This document shows positions 17,366 through 26,200 of a stretch of 64,000 bases of DNA, piece after piece. Origin of the DNA: Prevotella sp. (GTDB lineage: Bacteria; Bacteroidota; Bacteroidia; Bacteroidales; Bacteroidaceae); assembly GCA_016285055.1 (NCBI GenBank), contig JAEEPZ010000002.1:1-64000 (forward strand). Reading direction: 5' to 3'. The notes under the pieces are model-generated. The model saw nothing but the letters and a program-made list of their open reading frames with translations. It did not search any database and was not told the DNA's origin. The position numbers and the translations under genes are program-made. Within the stretch, counting starts at the first letter, position 1. Each line of letters opens with the position of its first letter.

Positions 17366-18163
17366 TTAGTAAACCAGTGGTATCGTGACTGGTTCCACCC
17401 ACTTATGGGGCAGTATGCTGGCCAGTTCATCCTTGACGGTCACCACTACACGGTTGAGGATGTCATGGAAGTACTTCTGGACATTGCGCTTACAGTTCTT
17501 GGCACTCTGGGTCAGTGACACCAGCCTGGCAAAGCGCCTGGCCGACTTCACGCTCCCAAGGAAATAGCTCTGGTTGCGGTAGATTGCAATCTGGCGCATC
17601 TGCAATTCGCAGATATTGTTGCTGAAGGCAAGTTTGCCGTCATCCAGATATCTGAGCAGCTGAGGATACTCCTTCAGGGCAAAGTTAACTGCCCGAACGA
17701 GGTCCGGTTCTGTCTCTTTATCAAGTTCCTTTTCCATCCTGTCGAGGATATTTTTCATCTCATGCAGGATAGGATACACTTCCTCCCACCGCCGCCTACG
17801 CCGTTTCTCGTTGGTCATGCCCTCCTCGTCATTCCATTTACGTTCCTTTCGGAACACCTCATCGAAGAGACAGACTATCCGGGCGGCATCGTCAGAAGTT
17901 TCCTTCAGTTTCCAGAAAGGCCTTCTCACGTGGACGGCGCAGGCGACTCTCATAATTATGCCTGCTGCATTATATGTCTCATACATCCTGGCACCGTCCG
18001 TGTGGATATACGTCTTTTCTGTGATGCCTTTCACATAGTCCTCTACTGCCTCCTGAGTGCGACGGCCCTGGCCATAGAACCAATACTGGGTAAGACCGCT
18101 GCCTGGAGCAATGAAGTCGTATATCCAGCGGATATAGTAGTGCATGGGTACTTCCTCACCCAT
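17366..18163 (-). pseudogene. IS66-family transposase, 5'-truncated
   Basis: A 265-aa frame matching the C-terminal half of IS66 TnpC (DDE_Tnp_IS66): YIHTDGARMYETY (a catalytic Asp region), CAVHVRRPFWKL, a charged helical insert, and NNICELQMRQIAIYRNQSYF then GSVKSARRFARLVS. The last corresponds to the conserved 'N-N-x-E-x-x-x-R...G' region with the final catalytic Glu. Full-length IS66 transposases are about 500 aa, and the N-terminal zinc/helix region is absent. The frame opens inside the last codons of the acetyltransferase gene at 18156, so the 5' end was lost there. No TnpA/TnpB partners or clear inverted repeats were seen. Confidence 0.82.
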
Positions 18164-18776
18164 TTTTATTGATAACTTTTATTACTTTACATGGATTTCC
18201 CGCTGCAATGCAGTCTGCGGGTATGTTTTTTGTAACAACACTTCCTGCACCGATAATGCTTCGCGCACCTATAGTCACGCCTTTTAGGATAATACAATGC
18301 GCGCCAATCCATACATCGTCCTCAATGGTGACAGGCGCACTTTGAACTGTGGTTCTTACATCATTGACATAAGAAGACTTCTCTCCACGGCGTGCTAAAT
18401 AGTCTAACTGATGGACATCCGAATCCATGATTGTGCAATTTGCACCAATATCAACATAATTACCAATGGTTAACCGTTTCATTATATAGATGCAGGCGGA
18501 ACTAATGCCAACATGATTGCCGATTGTTATCTCTGAATCAGTATGATTCGTATGGATGCATCCACGTATATTCTTGGCTATTGGGTTAATGCCTCCACCA
18601 CTGGTGAAATGAAAGTCATCGCCTATGTTAATATTGCCTCTATTACCAGTAATATATACCTTGTTATACACCTGCATATTCTTTCCGAAATGTATTTTTT
18701 TGTAACGGAAATACAGGCGGTTAAACCACTTGCAGAATCTTATTGTTAGAGAATTTGGTGAAATAATCAATTTCAT
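18156..18776 (-). CDS. Hexapeptide-repeat acetyltransferase (maltose/galactoside O-acetyltransferase-like)
   Basis: A 206-aa left-handed beta-helix protein. Hexapeptides run from about residue 30 (IHFGKNMQVYNKVYITG) through ITIGNHVGISSACI, LTIGNYVDIGANC, to VTIEDDVWIGAHCIILKGV and TIGARSIIGAGSVVTKN, closing with AAGNPCKVIKV. HQLD near residue 125 may hold the catalytic His. It likely O-acetylates a sugar of the polysaccharide. The C-terminus looks complete (VINKNG), although the truncated transposase begins within its last 8 nt, so insertion there spared the gene. Confidence 0.9.
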   Translation of the reverse strand: MKLIISPNSLTIRFCKWFNRLYFRYKKIHFGKNMQVYNKVYITGNRGNINIGDDFHFTSGGGINPIAKNIRGCIHTNHTDSEITIGNHVGISSACIYIMKRLTIGNYVDIGANCTIMDSDVHQLDYLARRGEKSSYVNDVRTTVQSAPVTIEDDVWIGAHCIILKGVTIGARSIIGAGSVVTKNIPADCIAAGNPCKVIKVINKNG

Positions 18777-18796
18777 GTTGTATAAATTCCTTTATT

Positions 18797-19720
18797 TTAT
18801 AAACAGTCAATATAGAGTAATCGTCTGATGAACCCCTTTACTTGTGCCCACATTTCTTTTGGCGTGTTCCTGTGAGGCATCTTGTAATGCTCACTGAAAA
18901 TACGGTATGCTTCATCATCTTCTTTGACTGGTATCTCTGCCATGTGAATAGGCTTGTTGTAACAGACTGCATGATACAGACTTTGGGCATTACGGCTTGA
19001 ATGTGTTCCAGTTCCGTCAAGACCGTTGTTCGCTGCGAGAGCAAGACCGGGATAGAGTGATAGCTTGTCTTTTAGGAAAAGGGAGGCATAAAATCTTACA
19101 TACCACGAATCAACGAGCCCTACTTTCTGGCAATATAGATTCCCGTAATTGCCTACACCACCGCCAACGTCAAATTTCTTTTTTTTGAAACGTAGTTTCC
19201 GAAGTAATGGCTTGGGGTTTAGTTCTAGCATATCCCAAGAACGTTTCCATGTTGCCCATCCCCAACACATATAGTATTTCAAAAAGAAAGTGTTAGGAAG
19301 TTCTTCTTTAATCTGTGGAACAAAAGCGGAGATGGTGCCCACACGGTCGTCATCTTTGTATTTCTCCAGCGCTTCGTTCATGAACTGCAGGAAATAGGGC
19401 GAGAGGATAAGGTCGTCTTCCACCACAATAATCCGCCCGTATTGGTTGATGATTTCTGTGATACCAGCAATCAGGCTATTGGCCAGCCCCCAGTTCTTCT
19501 CACGTTCAATGATGTGGATTGACTTGAAGCCGGTGATGGTATGGATATAGGTTCTGTTCTCCTCTACGCCTTTCCGCTTCTCTTCGGTTTTGGGACCGTC
19601 GGAGAAGATGTAGAGATCGGACTCTGCCGCTTCCTTGTTATTAAGCAATGACTCTACGGCAATCCTTGTATGGTCGGCACGGCAATAGGTGAATAAGACT
19701 ATGGGCGCGTAATTAGTCAT
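18797..19720 (-). CDS. GT-A glycosyltransferase (GT2/GNT-I-like)
   Basis: A 307-aa protein: PIVLFTYCRADHTRIAVESL (residues 6-25), IFSDGPKTEE (38-47), EKNWGLANSLIAGI (74-87), RIIVVEDDLILSP with EDD at 101-103, then CWGWATWKRSW and a GNLYCQKVGLVDSWYVRF acceptor block. This order is typical of a Bacteroidetes capsule GT related to GNT-I, sometimes mislabelled as hemolysin-like. It is preceded by a 4-nt gap from the TupA-like gene stop region, consistent with one transcript. Donor unknown. Confidence 0.87.
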   Translation of the reverse strand: MTNYAPIVLFTYCRADHTRIAVESLLNNKEAAESDLYIFSDGPKTEEKRKGVEENRTYIHTITGFKSIHIIEREKNWGLANSLIAGITEIINQYGRIIVVEDDLILSPYFLQFMNEALEKYKDDDRVGTISAFVPQIKEELPNTFFLKYYMCWGWATWKRSWDMLELNPKPLLRKLRFKKKKFDVGGGVGNYGNLYCQKVGLVDSWYVRFYASLFLKDKLSLYPGLALAANNGLDGTGTHSSRNAQSLYHAVCYNKPIHMAEIPVKEDDEAYRIFSEHYKMPHRNTPKEMWAQVKGFIRRLLYIDCL

Positions 19721-19724
19721 GGTG

Positions 19725-20639
19725 TTATTTGTGGATTAGAGGAACATTCATTCCCAGTTTCAGACTAAAATCATATGACAGATAGTCCATGTAACCGCCA
19801 TGAGAAGTGAATGTTAATTCGCCTACATAGATTTTTTTATTTGATATGTAAAAATCAATTCTAATTTGAGGAAATCCATTTGAAAGTATACGGGAGTAAT
19901 CGAGTAGCTTATCAAGACATTCAGGTTTAGGTATCACTTTGAATTCACCCGCATGGTGGCCAGCATTGACTTCTGGAAGCGCATTCCATTCTGTGTCATA
20001 GAAGGAGAGATTTGTATGTCCATTCGCCCTGTCAGTACAAATAAGAATACACGCTGGTTCCCCGTTAATACAGAAGACTTTGTAGTCGGCAATGGAAGTG
20101 GAAAAATCGGCATCATTCTCTATCATTTCCTCTGCCATAATCACAGGTTTAATATTCAAATAATGAGGTTCCATCGTTCTGTATCCGAATTTCTCATGAA
20201 TAGAAGTCGCTATTGTTTTTTTTACTTTCAGAATATCTAAACTGGACTTGTCTTTCACAAGAACGACACCTCCGCACCCATGGTTTGTCTTAATGACAAA
20301 TTTGTCTGGTAGAGTTGTGAAGTCTATATCTTCTGCTTTTTTCCAAACACCATATAATTTCGGAAGAACGTCTTCGCCAAGTTTCTCTGAAATATATTCA
20401 CGGGCAAGATATTTGTCTGCAAGCCGTGTCCATTCAGAGGTGTCACTGTAAAATTTCAGCCAATTAATCTTTTCATTGAGGTCGCGAGGGTTTTTCCAAT
20501 CAATATCATATCCCATAATACCGCGAAACAATTCAGAAGCAACAGCTTTGGGACAAATGTGGCAGAGCAACCAAAATTTGGTTTCTGCGTATGCTTTATG
20601 GATGATTTTTGGACAGTGTTTTCTTAAAAACTTTTTCAT
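19725..20639 (-). CDS. TupA-like ATP-grasp protein, copy 2
   Basis: A 304-aa paralogue of the 14665 product: DIDWKNPRDLNEKINWL, the D-T-S-E-W-T-R-L-A-D-K-Y block, KFVIKTNHGCGGVVLVKD (ATP-binding Lys and glycine-rich loop; more canonical here than in copy 1), DYKVFCINGEP, FPQIRIDFY and GELTFTSHGG. The family is tied by name to teichuronopeptide synthesis. It overlaps the CapA-like gene by 4 nt (20636-20639), so the two are translated together; that pairing supports an amino-acid or acyl modification of the glycan, as inference only. Confidence 0.88.
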   Translation of the reverse strand: MKKFLRKHCPKIIHKAYAETKFWLLCHICPKAVASELFRGIMGYDIDWKNPRDLNEKINWLKFYSDTSEWTRLADKYLAREYISEKLGEDVLPKLYGVWKKAEDIDFTTLPDKFVIKTNHGCGGVVLVKDKSSLDILKVKKTIATSIHEKFGYRTMEPHYLNIKPVIMAEEMIENDADFSTSIADYKVFCINGEPACILICTDRANGHTNLSFYDTEWNALPEVNAGHHAGEFKVIPKPECLDKLLDYSRILSNGFPQIRIDFYISNKKIYVGELTFTSHGGYMDYLSYDFSLKLGMNVPLIHK

Positions 20640-21805
20640 TGATAAGACACTTTACACCTGTTTAGCAATTCAAAAATACGTGACAAGACCCACCTGTGAG
20701 TTTCACATCGCATCATGTTGATAATGTGAGCATCGTTAAACTTTGTTTTTTTGCCTTTTAATAATGTTCGAGTATGTTTACTCAATAGGCTTGATATTTT
20801 TTTTAATGATGATACTTGATAAAAGCCTCCCATTTCCATGATTGTTTGATACCAAGGGAGCAAAGAAAGACATTGTGCGTTAACTCTATCAAGATATAAT
20901 CTTTCATTATTAAAAAGGGTGTTGATTCCGTCCATGAATTTGCAAAAGCTAGCATCATGGCATAGGGAAACTTTTTTTTCAGCTATTGAAAATTGAGTAG
21001 GAATAGCATGGTTAAAAACAGTATTATCAGCATCTACCCGTAATTGTGCTATTAAGCCGTTACAATAAAGTGGTTTGTCCTGGAAATCCATGTCAAAGCA
21101 GAAATTTCCAAGACTATAAAAAATAGGTTTACCTTGAAAAGATTCCCATGGCTGGGGAATATGTGGGTGGGAAGCTACAACAGCATCTGCCCCCATGGTA
21201 ATAAAATGGCGATATAAAGTCCGAAGCTCAGGTAATGGAAGAGAGAAATACTCTAAACCTGCATGGGGAAGTACGATGAGAATGTCACACTGCTTATGGG
21301 ATTTGCTAATAATTTCATCGACAATTGGATGACACATCCAAGCCGATTTATAATCTTGTGATGTATACGTTTCGTCATCGTGAACACCAAACTCATATTG
21401 AGTCAAAGCAAGAAAACCAATGTTTTTACCTTTCGCTTCAATACATTTAATTGAATAGGCCCCCTCAAAGCTACCAATACCCGCTGCTTGAGCAGGTAAA
21501 GATATTACATCTAATGTTTGGCAGAGAGCCCTTGAACCAAAATCGAAAATATGGTTGTTCGCACAGTCAAATAAGTTAAAGCCTTGTCTTGTCAACCAAT
21601 GCGGTGCTTGTGGATCTTGACAAAGAGATGGGCCACTTTTCTTAATGGGCATAGCCCCTTCAGTCCTAACTGGAGCTTCGAAATTAACTCCATTAATATC
21701 ACTTTTCTGCAAGAGATCAGACAACTGGTCATCAAATGACCAACCTTCAATGTTGGGTACATAGAAGTCACCAGCGAGGTTTATAATAACAGATGCATCT
21801 GCCAT
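20636..21805 (-). CDS. capA: CapA-like protein (PGA_cap, metallophosphatase fold)
   Basis: A 389-aa protein of the poly-gamma-glutamate CapA/PgsA family: NLAGDFYVPN (residues 9-18), GVNFEAPV, FDCANNHIFDFG (N-N-H metal block), VLPHAGLEYFSLP, GADAVVASHPHIPQPWE and IFYSLGNFCFD are all in family order. No signal peptide or membrane anchor is seen at the N-terminus, unlike the secreted Bacillus form. CapA proteins accompany polyglutamate capsules, but many sit in polysaccharide loci with unknown role. The partner here is a TupA-like ATP-grasp enzyme whose ORF overlaps its 3' end. Function therefore inferred only. Confidence 0.9.
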   Translation of the reverse strand: MADASVIINLAGDFYVPNIEGWSFDDQLSDLLQKSDINGVNFEAPVRTEGAMPIKKSGPSLCQDPQAPHWLTRQGFNLFDCANNHIFDFGSRALCQTLDVISLPAQAAGIGSFEGAYSIKCIEAKGKNIGFLALTQYEFGVHDDETYTSQDYKSAWMCHPIVDEIISKSHKQCDILIVLPHAGLEYFSLPLPELRTLYRHFITMGADAVVASHPHIPQPWESFQGKPIFYSLGNFCFDMDFQDKPLYCNGLIAQLRVDADNTVFNHAIPTQFSIAEKKVSLCHDASFCKFMDGINTLFNNERLYLDRVNAQCLSLLPWYQTIMEMGGFYQVSSLKKISSLLSKHTRTLLKGKKTKFNDAHIINMMRCETHRWVLSRIFELLNRCKVSYQ

Positions 21806-21809
21806 TTTA

Positions 21810-22766
21810 TTATTTGTCAGTAATTGAATAGAGACGAAGCAAGATGGCTTGGGAGATGCGCTTAGTCATCGCTTTCTCTGTAGAGAAATACAGCTTCACC
21901 ATCATACTTTCAGCAAGAGTGTTAATGGATAGAAAAAGATTGACAAGAGAACGACGAGCATTCTCATCCTCATAATAACCATTTTGTATGGCAAATTGAA
22001 GATGCTGGAAAATGTACTTTTTTTGTATGCCTTTAAAAGTAGGGACAATGCCTTTGCATGCTCTTTCTATAATTGTACGATAAGCTAGAATCTCATTGTC
22101 GCTCTTTTTGTTTCTCATGATGGAGTTCAAGTTGCCTTTATAATAATGATACAAATCTTTTGAAGAAAAAGCAAGCGAATGGATATGACTGGAGATTTGA
22201 AATGTCCAAAGGTTATCCTCATGTATGATACCAGGACAGAATGACAAGTGATTGTTCCGAATGACTTCACTGCGAACCATGTGGCGTTGAGCAGCTATGG
22301 CACGCCCATTAAAATTGAGCAAATTCTGAATGATTACCGTTGGCTCTTTGGTATATTCACCAAAAGGGCAACAGAGAATGTCGTTAATGTCATTGTTACC
22401 AATGACCATATCCACAGATGGATACTTGTTTATCAATCGAATCATTTCCTCCATACATTCTGGAGATATCGTGTCATCGCTATCCAAGAAATATATATAT
22501 GAACCTTTTGCAGCGCATATCCCCGTATTTCGAGCTTCCGACAATCCTTTATTATGTATGTGATGAAGAATGGTGAAATGAATCTCACCCTTATAATCGT
22601 CGACAAAGTCTTGAACAAGACGCATGCTGTTATCATCGCCACAATCGTCAATAAGAATACATTCTATGCCATTGGTCATTGTTTGAACAACAACGGATTG
22701 AAGGCAGTCTATGATGTATGCTTCTACGTTATATACGGGGATAATAACAGAAATTCTAAAAACCAT
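21810..22766 (-). CDS. GT2 glycosyltransferase
   Basis: A 318-aa GT-A enzyme: ISVIIPVYNVEAYIIDCLQS (5-24), LIDDCGDDNS, KGLSEARNTGI, YIYFLDSDDTISP (DSDD metal site), and FCPGIIHEDNLWTFQ, a conserved H-E-D acceptor-side motif. It is the sister of the GT2 at 15600. It begins 13 nt downstream of the flippase gene and ends 4 nt before the capA gene, so it is in the operon. Complete, donor unknown. Confidence 0.93.
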   Translation of the reverse strand: MVFRISVIIPVYNVEAYIIDCLQSVVVQTMTNGIECILIDDCGDDNSMRLVQDFVDDYKGEIHFTILHHIHNKGLSEARNTGICAAKGSYIYFLDSDDTISPECMEEMIRLINKYPSVDMVIGNNDINDILCCPFGEYTKEPTVIIQNLLNFNGRAIAAQRHMVRSEVIRNNHLSFCPGIIHEDNLWTFQISSHIHSLAFSSKDLYHYYKGNLNSIMRNKKSDNEILAYRTIIERACKGIVPTFKGIQKKYIFQHLQFAIQNGYYEDENARRSLVNLFLSINTLAESMMVKLYFSTEKAMTKRISQAILLRLYSITDK

Positions 22767-22779
22767 AAGAAAAAATATA

Positions 22780-24228
22780 CTATAGGCGGAACTTTTTGTA
22801 GATTATTTCTTTTATGTAATAGTAACAATCATTATGAAAAGCTACAGACATAACCCAATATAAAGAGACTCCAATAACCAGTTGCAAAACTATAAGAATA
22901 TAAAGATTTATAGGTATGAACCCGATGAGCAATACCACTACTGCCATGATGACAGCCATTAGTATATTCTTACCAACATCCTTAAATTGTTGCTGAATAC
23001 TATAATTCAAAATCTTCTTATTCGGCCACATGTTGAACAGGCAGGCACCGATTGCATATATAGTTTGACCAGCAGCTATTGCCAACGGACTAATAAACAT
23101 AGTAAAAGCTAATATTGAAAGCATTGCAGTACTCTTACATACTTCTAAACGCATAACAATGTCTGTTCGTCCTAAAGCTGTTAGAACCTCAACATTCATG
23201 TTCCCTAATAGTAAAAAGCAATACATGATACATATCATTTGCATATAGGGAACTGCCATAATCCACTTCTCTGTGTAGATTGCCAATACCAAATTGTCGG
23301 ACATTGCCGCTATTCCAAGTAATGCTGGCGTAAGTGTGTAACTACTCAATTTCATTGAACGGCCCAAAGCATTCTTTACAGCTCCTACATCATCTTGCAT
23401 TCGAGCCATTGCAGGCATCATTACAGATTTTAGAGTTAGGAATATCTGACTATAAAGAACCTGTGGCATTCCATCACCTCGATTATAGTATGCCAAATCA
23501 CTTGCGGAATACTTGAGTCCAATAGCATATCCTCGCATCTGATTACTAACTGTAGCGACAATCGTTGCAACCATCTGTTTCCATGCAAAAGCATACATTG
23601 TCTTAAACCTCGACCAGTAGAACTGTAACTGCGGATGCCATGGAACGATAATGGACAATACGATTGTACTTGAAATCGTACTAGTCATGTTTTGCCCAAC
23701 TAATGCCCATACCCCACAATTGTTGAAAGCCATTACTAACCCCACAAAGGCTGATAGTATTTGACCGATTAAGGATACATAAAAGAATTTTTTGAATTGT
23801 AGATAGCGACTGATGTATGCTCCTTGTACACCTGATAAAGAACCAATAACTGCATTTAAGCCTAATACACGCAAGACAGGACAAACCAATTGATTGCCAA
23901 AAGCTATGGCAACATAAGGCGCTGAAAAGAAAATAATGGTATATATAAGAATAGCAAATCCCAATCCTGCAACGTATATAGTGGAGAAATCTTTTTCGTC
24001 TGCATCTTTTTTTTGTACCAGGGAAAGATGAAGTCCTCCTGTTAGTACCACATTGATTAGCAACATAAACATGCTTGACAATGCAATGATGCCAAAATCT
24101 TCTGGCATCAACAAACGGGCAAGGACAACAGAAATAGTAAAACTGATGGTTTGTCCCAATAATTTTTGTGCCAACTGCCAAAAAAAACCTGAGATTGCCT
24201 TCTGTTTTATGTTATCTACTTTTTCCAC
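22780..24228 (-). CDS. wzx: Wzx-type polysaccharide flippase
   Basis: A 482-aa MATE/MOP-superfamily membrane protein with about 12-14 hydrophobic segments. The start (KQKAISGFFWQLAQKLLGQT, residues 8-27), LLMPEDFGIIAL and the GLHLSLVQKKDADEKDFST block are typical of the Wzx/RfbX/WzxC branch. Role: moving undecaprenyl-diphosphate-linked repeat units to the periplasm for the Wzy polymerase. Its start codon overlaps the fucosyltransferase 3' end by 13 nt. It is the only flippase in view. Length is normal. Confidence 0.93.
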   Translation of the reverse strand: MEKVDNIKQKAISGFFWQLAQKLLGQTISFTISVVLARLLMPEDFGIIALSSMFMLLINVVLTGGLHLSLVQKKDADEKDFSTIYVAGLGFAILIYTIIFFSAPYVAIAFGNQLVCPVLRVLGLNAVIGSLSGVQGAYISRYLQFKKFFYVSLIGQILSAFVGLVMAFNNCGVWALVGQNMTSTISSTIVLSIIVPWHPQLQFYWSRFKTMYAFAWKQMVATIVATVSNQMRGYAIGLKYSASDLAYYNRGDGMPQVLYSQIFLTLKSVMMPAMARMQDDVGAVKNALGRSMKLSSYTLTPALLGIAAMSDNLVLAIYTEKWIMAVPYMQMICIMYCFLLLGNMNVEVLTALGRTDIVMRLEVCKSTAMLSILAFTMFISPLAIAAGQTIYAIGACLFNMWPNKKILNYSIQQQFKDVGKNILMAVIMAVVVLLIGFIPINLYILIVLQLVIGVSLYWVMSVAFHNDCYYYIKEIIYKKFRL

Positions 24229-25208
24229 AGAAGTTTTATTTTATTGCAGAAATGTAAGTATCTCTCTAACCAGTCAGAATGTGGAAGTACTTCTTTGGCT
24301 CGAAGCAGCTCCCAACGATAATAAGCCTGATATCCGTATGGTGAAAGATAAAAAGCTTTTTCTTTTGGTTTAGAGAATATATTGTCAAAAAAAACACGAA
24401 GTAACTCTTTGTAATTCTTATAATTCTGTTCGGCAAGTATCCATGGCTCACGAAGTTTTTCAATGTAGAGCTCGTCATTAGAATCAAGTGCCTTGATGAA
24501 ATCTATACAGTCTTTGATGGAGGCATAATCGCAAAGGTTAATGACCGAAGCAGGATTGAAATCACGCTCAAGCAGCCTATTGCCCCAGTAGATCGGAATT
24601 GTGTTTACAGCCATAGGTTCTATTATCTTCTCTGTCGTATAACCATCCACACTACTACTTTCAAAAGCGATGTTGAATTTGTAACCAGCTACAAATGATG
24701 ATTTGTCTTCAAGGTACTCACCTCCCATATTGTTCATATATCTGCCAGCAGAGTCCACCTTTTTGTAGTCGCATAAGGCGTGAAAGAATTCTATTCGAAT
24801 GGGATCTGCACGATACCCATTGCTAACGACAAAACAACAAAACTTGCGTTTGGTCAATGCAACAAAATCTAAATGCTCCTTATTATTTTTCAAAATCTTC
24901 TCAAAATCTTTGCGAAAGCAGTACAGTGGAAGACGAAGATAACGATCACCGAATGACATGAAATCAAATCCTATTGCATAGTCACAAGTGCTGAAGTTGG
25001 GAGTAATGTTTTCCCCATAGAACATAATCTTTACCGCATTCGGATAGTCGAATTGCTTCATAGGACGCAAGGGTGTTCCTATAACGAAATCAGGGTCGGT
25101 TTCAACCTGTTCTATGTCGAATTGTTCTTGAAGAATCTCCAACAAGGCCTGCTCCTCTTGGAATAAAGGCTGATGAACAAAAGCGAGACGTATATGCTTA
25201 TTTGTCAC
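24216..25208 (-). CDS. GT10 alpha-1,3/4-fucosyltransferase
   Basis: A GT-B GT10 enzyme of 330 aa. The family signature is clear: KFNIAFESSSVDGYTTEKI then IEPMAVNTIPIYWG (GDP-fucose binding, with Tyr-Thr-Glu-Lys), and upstream KIMFYGENITPNFSTCDYAIGF. Role: fucose transfer from GDP-fucose to GlcNAc or galactose in the repeat unit. Start: an ATG at 25268 would overlap the upstream acyltransferase by 71 nt. The GTG at 25208 (VTNKHIRLAFVHQP) overlaps it by only 11 nt and starts just before the first conserved strand, so I use it. It predicts a fucosylated polysaccharide. Confidence 0.9.
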   Translation of the reverse strand: MTNKHIRLAFVHQPLFQEEQALLEILQEQFDIEQVETDPDFVIGTPLRPMKQFDYPNAVKIMFYGENITPNFSTCDYAIGFDFMSFGDRYLRLPLYCFRKDFEKILKNNKEHLDFVALTKRKFCCFVVSNGYRADPIRIEFFHALCDYKKVDSAGRYMNNMGGEYLEDKSSFVAGYKFNIAFESSSVDGYTTEKIIEPMAVNTIPIYWGNRLLERDFNPASVINLCDYASIKDCIDFIKALDSNDELYIEKLREPWILAEQNYKNYKELLRVFFDNIFSKPKEKAFYLSPYGYQAYYRWELLRAKEVLPHSDWLERYLHFCNKIKLLWKK

Positions 25209-26199
25209 AAGTTGCAAGTTTTTGTGTCCGCAATCTGTAATCTTTGTAAGAAATAATGAATGCTGCAATAACAGCCGTAAATACCAAATTGGAAAGATCC
25301 ATAGTCATATTTGACCAATGAATGTCAAACCATCTCAATATTATTCCACGATGCATTGCACATGTATGCGCCACCAAGATATCAAGAGAATGCCTTCCCA
25401 GAAAAGACAGTATTTTGGCAAATAATCCATGAATATAGGTACTACATTTTAGGATGATGATTGTACCAATAACTGCAGTTGTTATACTTAACGGAAACCT
25501 CATAAAAATGTACATCGACATATTTAAATAGGTTTCAGTGAAAACTGATAAGGCCCAAATTGATATTCCGATTATATAGTGCCATGGCTTAATATTCTCT
25601 AAACAGATTTTTCTAAAATTATATCCGGCAGAATAGAACATCAATGCTGTTAAGCCTACAAGAATACATAACGGGAGATTAATAATCTTGTAGCCTATTT
25701 GCCATGCAATAAGAGACGCAACAAATGAAAGCAAGAACTCATATTTTCCACAAATACCATAGAGTACATTGTAGAACAGACGACACCAAAACAAGGCCAA
25801 TAAAAACCAAATAGGGCCACTCCGCAATCCACCTGCAAGTTGAAACTTTGTTGCTTCATTCCCTTCACATCCCACCAAGGTCCCTATCAAACTATGTGAA
25901 GCTGCAGTTGGCGAATCGAAGCACAATAGGAATAATGAGATAAGAATGGAGGTGAGAATGTATGGTTTTACAAGTCTATCTAAATCCGTTTTGATGAGTT
26001 TCTTGTTTGATTTTGGTTTGAAAAAGAAACCGGAAATGAAAAAGAAAAGTGGCATGTGGAAGCTAAAAATCCATAGATAAAAATACTTGAAATCTGGTTG
26101 CAAATGGCAATGTCCAACAACCATTAGCAGAATAGTAATGCCTTTAGCAATGTCAATGAAATCTACCCTTTTTGCTCCTTTTTTACCCATGCCTGCCAT
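25198..26199 (-). CDS. Acyltransferase 3 family membrane O-acyltransferase
   Basis: A 333-aa protein with about 10 membrane helices and the acyltransferase-3 opening: RVDFIDIAKGITILLMVVGH (the VGH His is the family active-site residue), followed by FSFHMPLFFFISGFFF and the DLDRLVKPYI loop. These transfer acetyl or other acyl groups to extracytoplasmic sugars; with the two hexapeptide enzymes the locus has three candidates for O-acylation. It begins 1 nt from the phosphatase stop codon. It is the first gene on the AT-rich side of the composition step at about 26.2 kb. Confidence 0.92.
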   Translation of the reverse strand: MAGMGKKGAKRVDFIDIAKGITILLMVVGHCHLQPDFKYFYLWIFSFHMPLFFFISGFFFKPKSNKKLIKTDLDRLVKPYILTSILISLFLLCFDSPTAASHSLIGTLVGCEGNEATKFQLAGGLRSGPIWFLLALFWCRLFYNVLYGICGKYEFLLSFVASLIAWQIGYKIINLPLCILVGLTALMFYSAGYNFRKICLENIKPWHYIIGISIWALSVFTETYLNMSMYIFMRFPLSITTAVIGTIIILKCSTYIHGLFAKILSFLGRHSLDILVAHTCAMHRGIILRWFDIHWSNMTMDLSNLVFTAVIAAFIISYKDYRLRTQKLATCDK

Positions 26200-26200
26200 C

